The notes below the pieces were generated by a model. The model did no database searches, was not told the origin of the DNA, and worked only from the letters and a program-made list of their open reading frames with translations. From Actinomadura atramentaria DSM 43919 (GTDB taxonomy: Bacteria; Actinomycetota; Actinomycetes; Streptosporangiales; Streptosporangiaceae), in assembly GCF_000381885.1 (NCBI RefSeq), contig NZ_KB907214.1:124001-188000 (forward strand): 64,000 nt of DNA, read 5' to 3'. Position 1 is the first letter of the stretch, and every line of letters begins with the position of its first letter. Both the position numbers and the translations under genes were made by a program. This document shows, in pieces, positions 17,793 to 25,595 of this stretch.

Positions 17793-17899
17793 AGGCGGCC
17801 CCTCTTTTCTTTTCCGTTTCATACAGACATGATCGTCTATAAGAGACGTTTGCACCACCGGCCCGGCCCACTCGGCCGGAAGAAGGGGGAACCACGACG
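17793..17899. promoter_or_regulatory. Divergent promoter region of the two secreted-protein genes
   Basis: A gap of 107 bases separates two genes that start in opposite directions, both encoding exported proteins. It includes the AT-richer stretch CATACAGACATGATCGTCTA (17820-17839), which contains imperfect dyad symmetry around GACATGATCGTC. Shared control is inferred from the layout. Confidence 0.4.
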
Positions 17900-19180
17900 A
17901 TGCGCTCCATCAGTCCGGCCCACCGCACGGCCAGAGCACTCATGGTCGCCACCGCCTCGGCCGCCGGCGCGGTCACCGCCCTTGGCCTGGCCGTCTCACC
18001 GGCCACCGCCGCACCCGCCCCGCCTGCGGCCGCGCAGGCGGCCGCGCCCGGCCAGCCCTGTACCGTGGCCGATCTCGGCCAGCGCCACCCGATCATCAAG
18101 AGCACCGAGGTCGCCCCGACGATCACCCAATTCAAGGGCTGGTACGTCACCGAGGGCTCGACCGGCTACCAGTCCGTCACCACCAGCACCCAGACGACCA
18201 TCTCGGTCTCCGTCGGCCTCAACGGCACCGTCCAGGGCGGCTTCTCCATCGAGACCCTCGGCACCGTCGGCGCGATGCTCGGCCTGGACGTGCAGGTCAA
18301 CTACTCCTCCACCAGCAGCGAATCGAATACGGTGACGTGGAACTTCAACCGGCCCGGCTACTACGGCGTCTACAAGGGCACGAAGAAGGTCACCGGAACC
18401 TACGGAAGCCTCAACTGCAATCGCGTCCAGCAGGGCGACGGCAGCTGGGCGCTGAAGTGGGTCGAGGGACCCGACAGCGGCGGCTTCACCACCTACACCA
18501 CCCTTGAGGAAGGCGCGGTGCGCTGCGAGGACAACGTGCCCGCCAACAGCATCATGGCCAAGGCGCAGGGCCTCCTGGACTGCACCAGCACCGCCGCGAA
18601 GACCGCGCACCCGGCGGGCGCGGTCGCGCCGACCGCGAAACAGATCCAGGACCGCCACGCGCAGCTCCGGGCGTTGGCCGGCGGCACGTCCACCGAACGG
18701 CCCAAGGCCACCGCGCGCAGCGCGCAAACCACCCTCGACTGCCAGGCCACGGCCTACAAGATCGCCGTACCCGGTAAGCCCCTGTCCTGGAGCGGGCCGC
18801 TCGCGAACGACGGCGTCCGCCTGCGGACCTCATCGATCTTCAGCGCCCACCTGGACAACTGGCGGCTGTGCAATGTGACCGAGCACGACGGGATCCTCGA
18901 GGCCACCTTGTGGAACTGGGGCAACGGCGGGTGCGCGACCATCGCCGCGCAGGACGCGGCCGCCGAACGGGCGGTCCTGACGACGGCCTCCTGCATCGAG
19001 GACGACCTCCAGCGGTTCTACATCTACCGCGACGTGCCCGGCTCCGACAAGATCGGCCTCCAGAACAAGTACACCGGCTCCATGCTGGGCCACGACCGGT
19101 ACGCCGACGGGGAGTCCGTCCGCCAGTACTCCAGCGGCAGGCAGGACGGTACGGGGACGTACTCCATGATCGGAGTCTGA
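17900..19180 (+). CDS. Secreted beta-rich protein with ricin-like C-terminal domain; possible pore-forming toxin
   Basis: This is a 426-residue protein. ATG 17900 follows AGAAGGGGGAA. A signal peptide ends near SPATAAPA. Residues about 60-200 alternate Ser/Thr with small and aromatic residues (YQSVTTSTQTTISVSVGLN; VNYSSTSSESNTVTWNF), as in amphipathic beta-hairpins of aerolysin-like pore formers. Residues about 280-426 look like a beta-trefoil/ricin domain (LQNKYTGSMLGHDRYADGES). The gene is divergent from a secreted DNase gene. The pore-former reading rests on composition and pattern only; an extracellular lectin-like protein is the alternative. Confidence 0.7.
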   Translation: MRSISPAHRTARALMVATASAAGAVTALGLAVSPATAAPAPPAAAQAAAPGQPCTVADLGQRHPIIKSTEVAPTITQFKGWYVTEGSTGYQSVTTSTQTTISVSVGLNGTVQGGFSIETLGTVGAMLGLDVQVNYSSTSSESNTVTWNFNRPGYYGVYKGTKKVTGTYGSLNCNRVQQGDGSWALKWVEGPDSGGFTTYTTLEEGAVRCEDNVPANSIMAKAQGLLDCTSTAAKTAHPAGAVAPTAKQIQDRHAQLRALAGGTSTERPKATARSAQTTLDCQATAYKIAVPGKPLSWSGPLANDGVRLRTSSIFSAHLDNWRLCNVTEHDGILEATLWNWGNGGCATIAAQDAAAERAVLTTASCIEDDLQRFYIYRDVPGSDKIGLQNKYTGSMLGHDRYADGESVRQYSSGRQDGTGTYSMIGV

Positions 19181-19381
19181 CGGCCCCCACCCCACGAGCG
19201 GCCCCGCACGCGAACCCTGACCTGCCGGTTCCGGGCGGGGCCCGCCACGCCCCCATCTCGAGCCCGCTCCCCGGACCGGCTCTGCCTGATCAGGCGGCTT
19301 TGTCGAAGCCGGGGCGGCAGACGCGCAAGACTTCCTGCTCGCAGGGGCGGGGCGAACGCAGACGCACCACGGCGACCAGAC

Positions 19382-19633
19382 CGGCTGCAGTCGGTGCTCA
19401 CCGGCAACATGCGGGAGGTCGCCGTGTGCAAGCTGGAGGCGTTCGACCTCGACTCCAACCTCGATCTGGAGGTGGGCGCCTACGGTTTCGACGCCGCCGA
19501 GCGGCCGCCGCTGGTCGCCCTCGCGCGCGAGCGCGCGGCCCACAAGTACGCCCAGACGTTCGGCCCGGAGACGACCGTGCTGATCGGCGACACCCCGGCC
19601 GTCCTTCGCGCCGTCCTGAACGTCACGCGCTGA
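19382..19633 (+). pseudogene. Fragment of a HAD-family phosphatase
   Basis: The frame from LQSVLTGNMREVAVCKLEAF to the FGPETTVLIGDTP motif is characteristic of the middle of a HAD hydrolase, where GDTPxD is the third catalytic motif. The nucleophile motif (DxDGTL) is absent, and after GDTP the sequence runs into AVLRAVLNVTR and a stop, where a HAD enzyme would need a further 40 residues. Both ends are therefore missing and this is a relic. Confidence 0.6.
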
Positions 19634-19746
19634 CGCGCTCAACCAAGTCCCGCACCACCGGGGTGTCGATCGGACGGAGCTGGTCGACCAACGCGGAAAA
19701 GCGGGTCGACTCATCGCGACTTGGTCTCGTCAGCGGCGAGTGAATA
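19623..19746 (-). pseudogene. Possible C-terminal fragment of an unknown minus-strand gene
   Basis: Read on the minus strand in one frame this gives RFSALVDQLRPIDTPVVRDL followed by VERVSA and a stop, which looks like a genuine protein end. There is no start and no family. It overlaps the end of the HAD fragment. Together the two suggest an old deletion junction. Confidence 0.25.
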
Positions 19747-19767
19747 TGACCACGCGGACTATGGCGT

Positions 19768-20805
19768 TTACGCGCGGTCTTTCGTCTTGTGCAACAGGTC
19801 TCGGAATTCTTGGGTCCACTCGGCTTGGCGCTGGTCGCGGGGCAGTGCGTCCAGGCCGGAGGTGATGAGCGCGGCGGCGTCGGCGTTCGCGCCCACGTGG
19901 TGGAGGGTGAAGCCCATCACGGCGCGGAAGAAGGGCGGTGTGTACCAGTAGAGCGAGGGTGGCGGTTCGGTCATGTGGTCCACGCGGGATTCGGCGTCGT
20001 CGATCAGCGCGCGGGCCGTCTCGACGTCGCCGAGGGCCGCGTGGCCCTGCGCGGCTTGGAGCGTTGCGTAAATTCGCTGTGAGGGGTGCGCGCCGTGTGC
20101 GGCGAGGGCCCCCTGGGAGAGGCGCACCACGGCACGCATGTTGCCCTGGTGGCGCGCGACGTAGCCGCGGAACGACATCGCCGTCGCGGCGGTGGTCCCG
20201 TCCTGGAATTCGTCGGCTTGGTCTTCGGCACGTTCGAACAACGCCAGTGCGGCAGCGTGCCGGCCCTGGGCCGCATGGAGCCAGCCGGTGAAGACGGTCC
20301 ATTCGGCGATCAGACGGCCGAGCCGATCGTGAGCCGGGCCCGTCCCGTACTTCAGCGCCTCGGTGACCGTCTCCAACTGCGCCGCGACGGGCTCGATCAG
20401 TGAGGCGGGACCGATCGCGTCCTCCAGACGCCGCTGGCCGGCGAGAACGTCGGCGAGGGCACCGAGCGCGCTTTGGTCGATGTGTGTGGGGTTGGCGAGG
20501 GCGTGGGCCGCGTGGTCGATGGTGTCGAGACCCGCAGCAGGCGGGTTGTCGCCGAAGAGTTCATGTTCCGGGCTGTCGAAGACACAGCTGAGGAGCCACC
20601 TGTAACGGCGGCCCGGGAGATGCTTCCCGGTTTCCCACTGCTTGATCGAGGTCGCCAGCGACGGAACGTGCGGCAGGCGATCACGGTCGGCCGGATCAGC
20701 GGCGGCACGAAGCCGTCGGGCCAGGTCGGTACGGGACCAATACGGCGAAGTCTCCCGTAGCGCACGCAACCGCGCACCGACCTCGGCCGCACTCCCGGCT
20801 GACAT
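19768..20805 (-). CDS. XRE-type HTH protein, array member 1
   Basis: The product has 345 residues. ATG 20805 begins MSAGSAAEVGARLRALRE. This is preferred over the upstream in-frame start because the paralogue at 24356 starts identically and GTAGGA precedes the ATG. Residues 8-75 form the HTH (SPYWSRTDLARRL, then SLATSIKQWETGKH). The rest is an all-helical, TPR-like region (LERAEDQADEFQDG; ALGDVETARALIDDAE) that could sense a peptide or small ligand. It belongs to a tandem family of three in this region and is preceded by the shared leader repeat. Confidence 0.82.
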   Translation of the reverse strand: MSAGSAAEVGARLRALRETSPYWSRTDLARRLRAAADPADRDRLPHVPSLATSIKQWETGKHLPGRRYRWLLSCVFDSPEHELFGDNPPAAGLDTIDHAAHALANPTHIDQSALGALADVLAGQRRLEDAIGPASLIEPVAAQLETVTEALKYGTGPAHDRLGRLIAEWTVFTGWLHAAQGRHAAALALFERAEDQADEFQDGTTAATAMSFRGYVARHQGNMRAVVRLSQGALAAHGAHPSQRIYATLQAAQGHAALGDVETARALIDDAESRVDHMTEPPPSLYWYTPPFFRAVMGFTLHHVGANADAAALITSGLDALPRDQRQAEWTQEFRDLLHKTKDRA

Positions 20806-20806
20806 C

Positions 20807-20856
20807 GTCCTACACCTCTCCAAAGAACAAGGGCTACCACGCACTTACCCGGTTCT
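20807..20856 (-). promoter_or_regulatory. Shared XRE leader repeat, copy A
   Basis: On the minus strand this reads AACCGGGTAAGTGCGTGG, then a GGAG(A)GGTGTAGGACG-type binding region before the ATG. Near-identical leaders precede the other two XRE genes at 21918-21970 and 24358-24412. Conservation beyond the ribosome site suggests a common promoter/operator. This copy overlaps the last codons of XRE member 2. Confidence 0.6.
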
Positions 20857-21916
20857 ATGCCTGCTCCAGTTCTCGTCGCAGCGCGTCCCGGTATTCCCGC
20901 GTCCATTCCGCGCCCTGCTGATCCGGTGGCAGGGACTCCAGGCCAGCCTGGATATGCTCAGCCGCCGCCGCGTGCTCACCGAGTGCGCCCAGCGCCAACC
21001 CGATATTGATGTGGTGGAAGTCGGGCGTCAGCCAGTACGCCGTGTCCGGCGGCAGGGTCCGCGCCGCCACGTTCTCCAGCGCGTCCGCCTCGGCCAGCAA
21101 CCGCCGCGCCGCCGCTGCGTCGCCTAGTAGCGCGAAGCCCTGCGCGGCTTGAACCGCGTCCCCGAGCCGTTGCGCGGGCGAAGCGCCGGGCGTGTGGTAA
21201 GCCGTGAGGAAGTGCCGAACGATGCCGCGCGGGTTGCCCTGCTGGCGGGCCAGGTAGCCCTTGAAGTTCGCGGCCTGCGCGGCGAGGACGCCGTGGCCTG
21301 CCTCGTCGGCGATGGTTTCGGCGTCAGTCAGCAGATGCGCGGCGGCATGGTCGACGCGGTGTTCGGCGAGCAGCCAGCCGTGGAACTGCACCCATTCGGC
21401 GGCCACGGGCGCGAGTAGATCCCGGCCGGTGCCGCGGGTCTGGCGATACAGGTTGACCACGGAGTCCGCTTGCGCGCGCGTCGAGGGAAGAACGGCAGCG
21501 GGCCCGAGCGTGTCGTCCAGTCTCCGCTGCTGCACGAGGATCGTGGCAAGCGATTCCACGACGACGCCGTCGAGCCGAGCAGGCCGAGTGAGCGCACTTC
21601 CGAGCCGGTCTTCGTCGTCGGGCGTCAACTCGACGCTCACGGCGAAGGGCGCCGCAGCGACGTGGAACAGTTCGCGCTCCGGGCTGTCGAAGACGCGGCT
21701 GAGGAGTCGGCGGTAGCGGTGGCCGGGCAGGTGTTTCCCGGTTTCCCATTGCTTGATGGAGGTGGCCAGGGAGGGCACGTGCGGGAGAAGGTCGCGTTCG
21801 GCGGGGTCGGCCGCGTCGCGGATCAAGCGGGCCAGGTCGGTGCGGGACCAGTACGGCGGTGCTTCCCGCAGCGCACGCAACCGCGCACCGACGTCCCCGG
21901 CGTTGTCGACCGGCAT
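20855..21916 (-). CDS. XRE-type HTH protein, array member 2
   Basis: The product has 353 residues, with ATG 21916 after GTGTAGGAG. The N-terminal 75 residues are nearly the same as in members 1 and 3 (APPYWSRTDLARLI; SLATSIKQWETGKHLPGHRY). The helical C-terminal part is divergent and carries TPR-like segments (ALLGDAAAARRLLAEADALE) and ends LRRELEQA. A paralogue with a different sensor region but the same DNA-binding head could compete for the same sites. The last bases of the gene are duplicated at 22066-22102. Confidence 0.82.
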   Translation of the reverse strand: MPVDNAGDVGARLRALREAPPYWSRTDLARLIRDAADPAERDLLPHVPSLATSIKQWETGKHLPGHRYRRLLSRVFDSPERELFHVAAAPFAVSVELTPDDEDRLGSALTRPARLDGVVVESLATILVQQRRLDDTLGPAAVLPSTRAQADSVVNLYRQTRGTGRDLLAPVAAEWVQFHGWLLAEHRVDHAAAHLLTDAETIADEAGHGVLAAQAANFKGYLARQQGNPRGIVRHFLTAYHTPGASPAQRLGDAVQAAQGFALLGDAAAARRLLAEADALENVAARTLPPDTAYWLTPDFHHINIGLALGALGEHAAAAEHIQAGLESLPPDQQGAEWTREYRDALRRELEQA

Positions 21917-21917
21917 C

Positions 21918-21970
21918 TCCTACACCCCTCCGAAAGACGGGTTTCCACGCTCTTACTCGGTTCTTCCCCA
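21918..21970 (-). promoter_or_regulatory. Shared XRE leader repeat, copy B
   Basis: Same leader as copies A and C (minus-strand AACCGAGTAAGAGCGTGG, then GGAGGGGTGTAGGAG). It is directly upstream of XRE member 2. Confidence 0.6.
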
Positions 21971-21989
21971 TCTTCCGTGATGCAGCGAG

Positions 21990-22102
21990 CTACGCGCGGT
22001 CCTTTGCGGCGCGCAGCACGTCTCTGAGCCACCTGGGAGCCCGGCGGGACGTCGGTGAACCGCGGACCCGGTTCTATGCCTGCTCCAGTTCTCGTCGCAG
22101 CG
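21990..22102 (-). pseudogene. Relic 3' ends of lost XRE paralogues
   Basis: Read on the minus strand, 22034-21990 encodes PRWLRDVLRAAKDRA and a stop, matching the end of XRE member 1 (LLHKTKDRA). Bases 22066-22102 are an exact copy of 20847-20883, which encodes the LRRELEQA end of member 2 plus the start of the next leader. At least two former array members have been lost, apparently by recombination between repeats. Confidence 0.6.
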
Positions 22103-22157
22103 ATGAGCTTTGCGGTCGGTCACGCTTTGGCCGGGGTGCGTGCCGCAGCGGCGGCGC

Positions 22158-22922
22158 TCAGCGGCAAGGCTGAGAGCCGTTGCTGGTGCTGTTCAGCGGT
22201 ATCTCGTGGAGGGTTCGCCAGATGTAGGTGGTGTCGTCGCGGCGAAGTTCGACCAACGCGAGTGCGGACACCGTGATCGTGATGATCGGTTCGGTGCGGC
22301 GTGGGGCGACCAGGTCGATGACCGGGCGGACAGGTCTGCGTCGGTTGTTGTAAGTGATGCCGAGGTGCGGGCGGAACCGGGCGGTGGGCGGTCCCCCGGG
22401 GAGACCGGCCTTGTTGTTGAGGCGGGTCAGCGCGGCGTGCGTGGCGACCAGCGGCCGCCAGGGCGCGACGCTGAGCCGGATTGCGCCGCGCGAGCCGGTC
22501 AGCGGCCCGGCAGCCAGGGTGAACGGCGAGGAGGACTCGTGGGAGCCCTCGTTCGCAGCGGTCAGCTGCGCGAGGTGGGCCTGGGCTTGCGCGGCGAGGA
22601 TGTCGATGCGGGCGGGCGAGACGTCGCGGACGTCGCCGATGCGCGTCATCGTGATGTGCAGCCCAGCAGCGGGAACCGGGTCCATGCCCAGCGGGGCGAG
22701 CGCCCGCTGGTGGTCGGCGGCCGCGCGCGTCAGTTCGCCGGACTGTGGAAGGACCATCCAGTAGTAGGCACGTCTGCCCGGGTACCAGCCTGGCCGATCC
22801 CAGTGGTCGCGCATCTCGTCCAGGGCGACGAACGCGCGCCAGTCATGGTCGGCGATGACGACAGGATCGTCCAGGTCGGCGGGCGGGTCGACGGGGAACG
22901 CCTTCGGATCGGGTCTCAGCAC
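22158..22922 (-). CDS. 2H phosphoesterase (2'-5' RNA ligase-like) paired with an XRE regulator
   Basis: The product has 254 residues. GTG 22922 has AAGAGG upstream and lies 9 bases after the stop of XRE member 3, so the two form one transcription unit. The HxT-type motif is LHITMTRIG and the second His motif is FRPHLGITY. These are the paired histidines of 2H phosphoesterases, which open or hydrolyse 2',3'-cyclic or 2'-5' phosphodiester bonds. The second motif has HLG rather than the usual HxT/S, as in several actinobacterial members. An N-terminal segment (WRAFVALDEMRDHWDRPGWY) is extra. The substrate is unknown. Confidence 0.75.
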   Translation of the reverse strand: MLRPDPKAFPVDPPADLDDPVVIADHDWRAFVALDEMRDHWDRPGWYPGRRAYYWMVLPQSGELTRAAADHQRALAPLGMDPVPAAGLHITMTRIGDVRDVSPARIDILAAQAQAHLAQLTAANEGSHESSSPFTLAAGPLTGSRGAIRLSVAPWRPLVATHAALTRLNNKAGLPGGPPTARFRPHLGITYNNRRRPVRPVIDLVAPRRTEPIITITVSALALVELRRDDTTYIWRTLHEIPLNSTSNGSQPCR

Positions 22923-22931
22923 GAGAACCTC

Positions 22932-24356
22932 TTACCAGCTCGATACCGCCGAGGACGCTGCCGAGGCCGCGTTCCAGAGCCGGAAGTCGTCGACGTACGC
23001 GGCGGCCTCTTCCCGGTCCCGCCATGGCCCGATGCGATCGGCCAGCTCGCGGGCGCGCTGCGCAACCGAACGGATCGGCGCCGCCGCCGTCACGGCAAGG
23101 GCCGCGCGGCCGAGATCGGCGGCCTGCTCGACGTCCGGCTGCCGTGTCCGCAGCAACCCGGCGGCGACATCGAGTCGGACCAGCCCCTGCGTCCACGGGG
23201 AGGTGGACTGCTCGACGTCGTCCTGGATCATTTCGACGTCCGCCAGCGCGGCGTCGACGCGGTTCATCGACACCCGCGCGGTGACGGCGTTGGCCAGGGT
23301 CCGCACCAGGCTGTAGGGGCCGAGGGAGACGCATGAGGACACTCCGGTCGGGAGTTCGGCGTCGTGGCGGGACGTCAGCGCCATCGCCTGACCCAGCGCT
23401 CGCTCCGCTCCTTGCTGGGCGTGGCGGTCCATGCGAGCCAAAGCCCGGGCGCGGCCGTTGGCCAGCAGCCGGATCGCCTGCGGCGAGCGGGGGGCCAGCG
23501 CGATACCCGCCTCGGCAGCGGCGTCGGCGGCTGCGTAGTCGCCCCGGTAGTAGAGGTCGAAGGAGCGTGTGCCCGCGATCCACTGCTGCAGCGCGACATC
23601 CTGTACGTGTTCGGCGAGGGACTGGGCCTCCCGGCAGTAAGCGTCCGCGAGGTCGGGACGCGCGCAGTTCACCGACGCGTATCCCAGCAGCGCCGAGACC
23701 TGACCGGCTGTGCGGAACAACTCGCGGCGTTCACCGGGAAGTTGCTGTCCCTGAATGAGCGCGTGCAACGTCGATCGCAGGGCCGTCAGCTCCCCGGCCA
23801 AAGGCCTTGGTCCAAGGAGCTCATAGCGATCGACGATCCTGGTGATCGAATCCCGGATCGTCTCCAGCACCTGCGGATCGACGTTCGAGGACGTCAACGC
23901 GTGGGTTTGGAGCATGATCTGGACCGGATTCCCCAAGGCGACGACAACCGGCGGGTTCTCGGCCGACGCCCCGACGCTTCGGTGGTCGCCCTGCGCCTGA
24001 CTCGCCGGTGACGCATACACCGGCGATGACCCGATCATTGCGGCCGGCCCATCCAGCGACCGGCCCATGCTCGGAAGCTGCTGAACGCCAGCGCCATCGT
24101 CGCCGAAGAGTTCGTGTTCCGGGCTGTCGAAGACACGGCTGAGGAGTCGGCGGTAGCGGTGGCCTGGCCGGTGTTTCCCTGTCTCCCACTGCTTGATCGA
24201 GGTCGCCAGCGACGGAACGTGCGGCAGGCGATCACGGTCGGCCGGATCAGCGGCGGCACGAAGCCGCCGAGCCAGGTCGGTACGGGACCAATACGGCGGC
24301 GCTTCCCGCAGCGCACGCAACCGCGCACCGACCTCGGCCGCACTCCCGGCTGACAT
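22932..24356 (-). CDS. XRE-type HTH protein with helical sensor region, array member 3
   Basis: The product has 474 residues, with ATG 24356 after GTGTAGGACG. The first 85 residues are almost identical to member 1. A Gln/Ser/Ala-rich linker follows (about residues 90-140), then a long TPR-like domain (LLGYASVNCARPDLADAYCREA; YYRGDYAAADAAAEAGIALA; AELPTGVSS) like those of actinobacterial regulators that end in a TPR array. It is coupled to the 2H phosphoesterase downstream. The longer sensor distinguishes it from members 1 and 2. Confidence 0.82.
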   Translation of the reverse strand: MSAGSAAEVGARLRALREAPPYWSRTDLARRLRAAADPADRDRLPHVPSLATSIKQWETGKHRPGHRYRRLLSRVFDSPEHELFGDDGAGVQQLPSMGRSLDGPAAMIGSSPVYASPASQAQGDHRSVGASAENPPVVVALGNPVQIMLQTHALTSSNVDPQVLETIRDSITRIVDRYELLGPRPLAGELTALRSTLHALIQGQQLPGERRELFRTAGQVSALLGYASVNCARPDLADAYCREAQSLAEHVQDVALQQWIAGTRSFDLYYRGDYAAADAAAEAGIALAPRSPQAIRLLANGRARALARMDRHAQQGAERALGQAMALTSRHDAELPTGVSSCVSLGPYSLVRTLANAVTARVSMNRVDAALADVEMIQDDVEQSTSPWTQGLVRLDVAAGLLRTRQPDVEQAADLGRAALAVTAAAPIRSVAQRARELADRIGPWRDREEAAAYVDDFRLWNAASAASSAVSSW

Positions 24357-24357
24357 C

Positions 24358-24412
24358 GTCCTACACCTCTCCGAAGGACACGGGCTTCCACGCTCTTACC
24401 CGGTTCTCCCCC
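24358..24412 (-). promoter_or_regulatory. Shared XRE leader repeat, copy C
   Basis: The clearest of the three leaders. On the minus strand AACCGGGTAAGAGCGTGG is followed by a conserved spacer and GGAGAGGTGTAGGACG before ATG 24356. It is the likely promoter/operator of the XRE-2H unit. Confidence 0.6.
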
Positions 24413-24627
24413 ATCTTTCCTCTGGTCGCGCCCGCACTGCACCGAATTCACTGAGCACCACGGAAACGGCATCGGACCGAACGATGACGACGTAGCCGAG
24501 AACGAGGTTCATCGACGGCCCGGAGCCGGGTTCACGCGTCCGGCTGCGGCGCGGCGCGTTCAGGCCCGCGTCGCAGCCGGGCGTCCAAGTCGTCGCTCGG
24601 AGCAGGATCAGAGGAGAGGTGAGGCGC

Positions 24628-24780
24628 GTGGGCAGCAGCGTGCAGCCGCCCCCGGAGAAGCCGGTAGCCAAAGATTCGGCGGGTTCCTCCGCCGGGCCGC
24701 CCAGGCCACACGACCCGTACGACGTTCCGCGCGGGTCGCGCGGCGAGAGCGGGTCTGCGCACGAAAGCAGGATGCCGTGA
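24628..24780 (+). CDS. Small protein overlapping the methyltransferase start (50 aa)
   Basis: GTG 24628 is preceded by GGAGAGGTGAGG, a very good binding site. The stop overlaps the next gene's start by 4 bases (GTGA at 24777-24780). The product is Pro/Ser/Gly-rich and likely disordered (PPPEKPVAKDSAGSSAGPPR). No family is recognised. The combination of a strong binding site and exact coupling argues that it is translated, perhaps only to set the translation level of the methyltransferase. Confidence 0.5.
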   Translation: MGSSVQPPPEKPVAKDSAGSSAGPPRPHDPYDVPRGSRGESGSAHESRMP

Positions 24781-25595
24781 GTGAACCCCTGCTCGGCGGT
24801 CAGCAGCCGAGCGTGCCGGGCGTGTACGACTGCTTGCTCGGCGGCAAGGACCACTTCGCTGCCGACCGGGCGTTCGCCGAGGATCTCGTTCAGCGCGTCC
24901 CGCGCGTCGTGCAGATGGCGCAGGCCAACCGCACGTTCTTGCGACGGGCCGTACGCCATGCCGTGTCCTTGGGATTTCACCAGTTCCTCGATCTCGGGTC
25001 GGGGCTGCCCTCGGGGCAGAACGTGCACGAGATCGTCGGCGGCATGGTCGGCCAGCGAGAACGGGTCGGGGTCGTCTACGTGGACCGCGACCCGGTCGTC
25101 GCGGTCCACGGCCGTGCCTACCTGGAGACCTCCGAGTGGGTGCGGGTGGTCCAACGGGACTTCACCGATCCGGAGGCGGTGCTGGCCGATCACACGGTGC
25201 GCGGTGTCGTGGACTTCGACCAGCCGGTCGTCCTGGTGTTCGCATCGGTGCTGCACTTCGTCGGCGGGTGCGCCGCAGGACTGGTCCGCGCCTACCTTGA
25301 GGCATCGCGGGCCGGCGGCGCGGTCATCATCTCCCACGTCCAGCGCCCCGACACGGTCGACGACGACCACATCGGAGAACTGGAGTCCCGCTACCAGGAG
25401 GTGATGGGCACCGGGACGGCTCGCACGCGCACCGAGATCCTCGACCTGTTCAACTGTGCGCTCGGTACCCGCCTCGTCGAACCGGGACTCGTGAACGTCG
25501 AAGACTGGCGGCCCGACCGCACCGAGGACGGCGCGGGCGACAACCCGCTGCCGTTCCTGGCCGGGATGGGAATCTTCGGGCGGCGAGACGGGTGA
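24777..25595 (+). CDS. SAM-dependent methyltransferase, DUF574 family
   Basis: The product has 272 residues, with GTG 24777 and GCAGGA upstream. Family hallmarks are GVYDCLLGGKDHFAADRA at the N-terminus, the SAM-binding FLDLGSGLPSGQNVHE, the acidic end of strand 2 in VVYVDRDPVVAVHG, and the closing ELGAGRRDG-like end. DUF574 (S-adenosyl methyltransferase) proteins are abundant in actinomycetes, often beside XRE and small DUF397 genes, with no proven substrate. It is the second gene of a chain with start/stop overlaps. Confidence 0.87.
   Translation: MSEPLLGGQQPSVPGVYDCLLGGKDHFAADRAFAEDLVQRVPRVVQMAQANRTFLRRAVRHAVSLGFHQFLDLGSGLPSGQNVHEIVGGMVGQRERVGVVYVDRDPVVAVHGRAYLETSEWVRVVQRDFTDPEAVLADHTVRGVVDFDQPVVLVFASVLHFVGGCAAGLVRAYLEASRAGGAVIISHVQRPDTVDDDHIGELESRYQEVMGTGTARTRTEILDLFNCALGTRLVEPGLVNVEDWRPDRTEDGAGDNPLPFLAGMGIFGRRDG

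Noticed and set aside
24781-25404. Alternative frame overlapping the DUF574 methyltransferase
   Set aside because: Ser/Arg/Thr-rich shadow; the methyltransferase frame carries all SAM-binding motifs.
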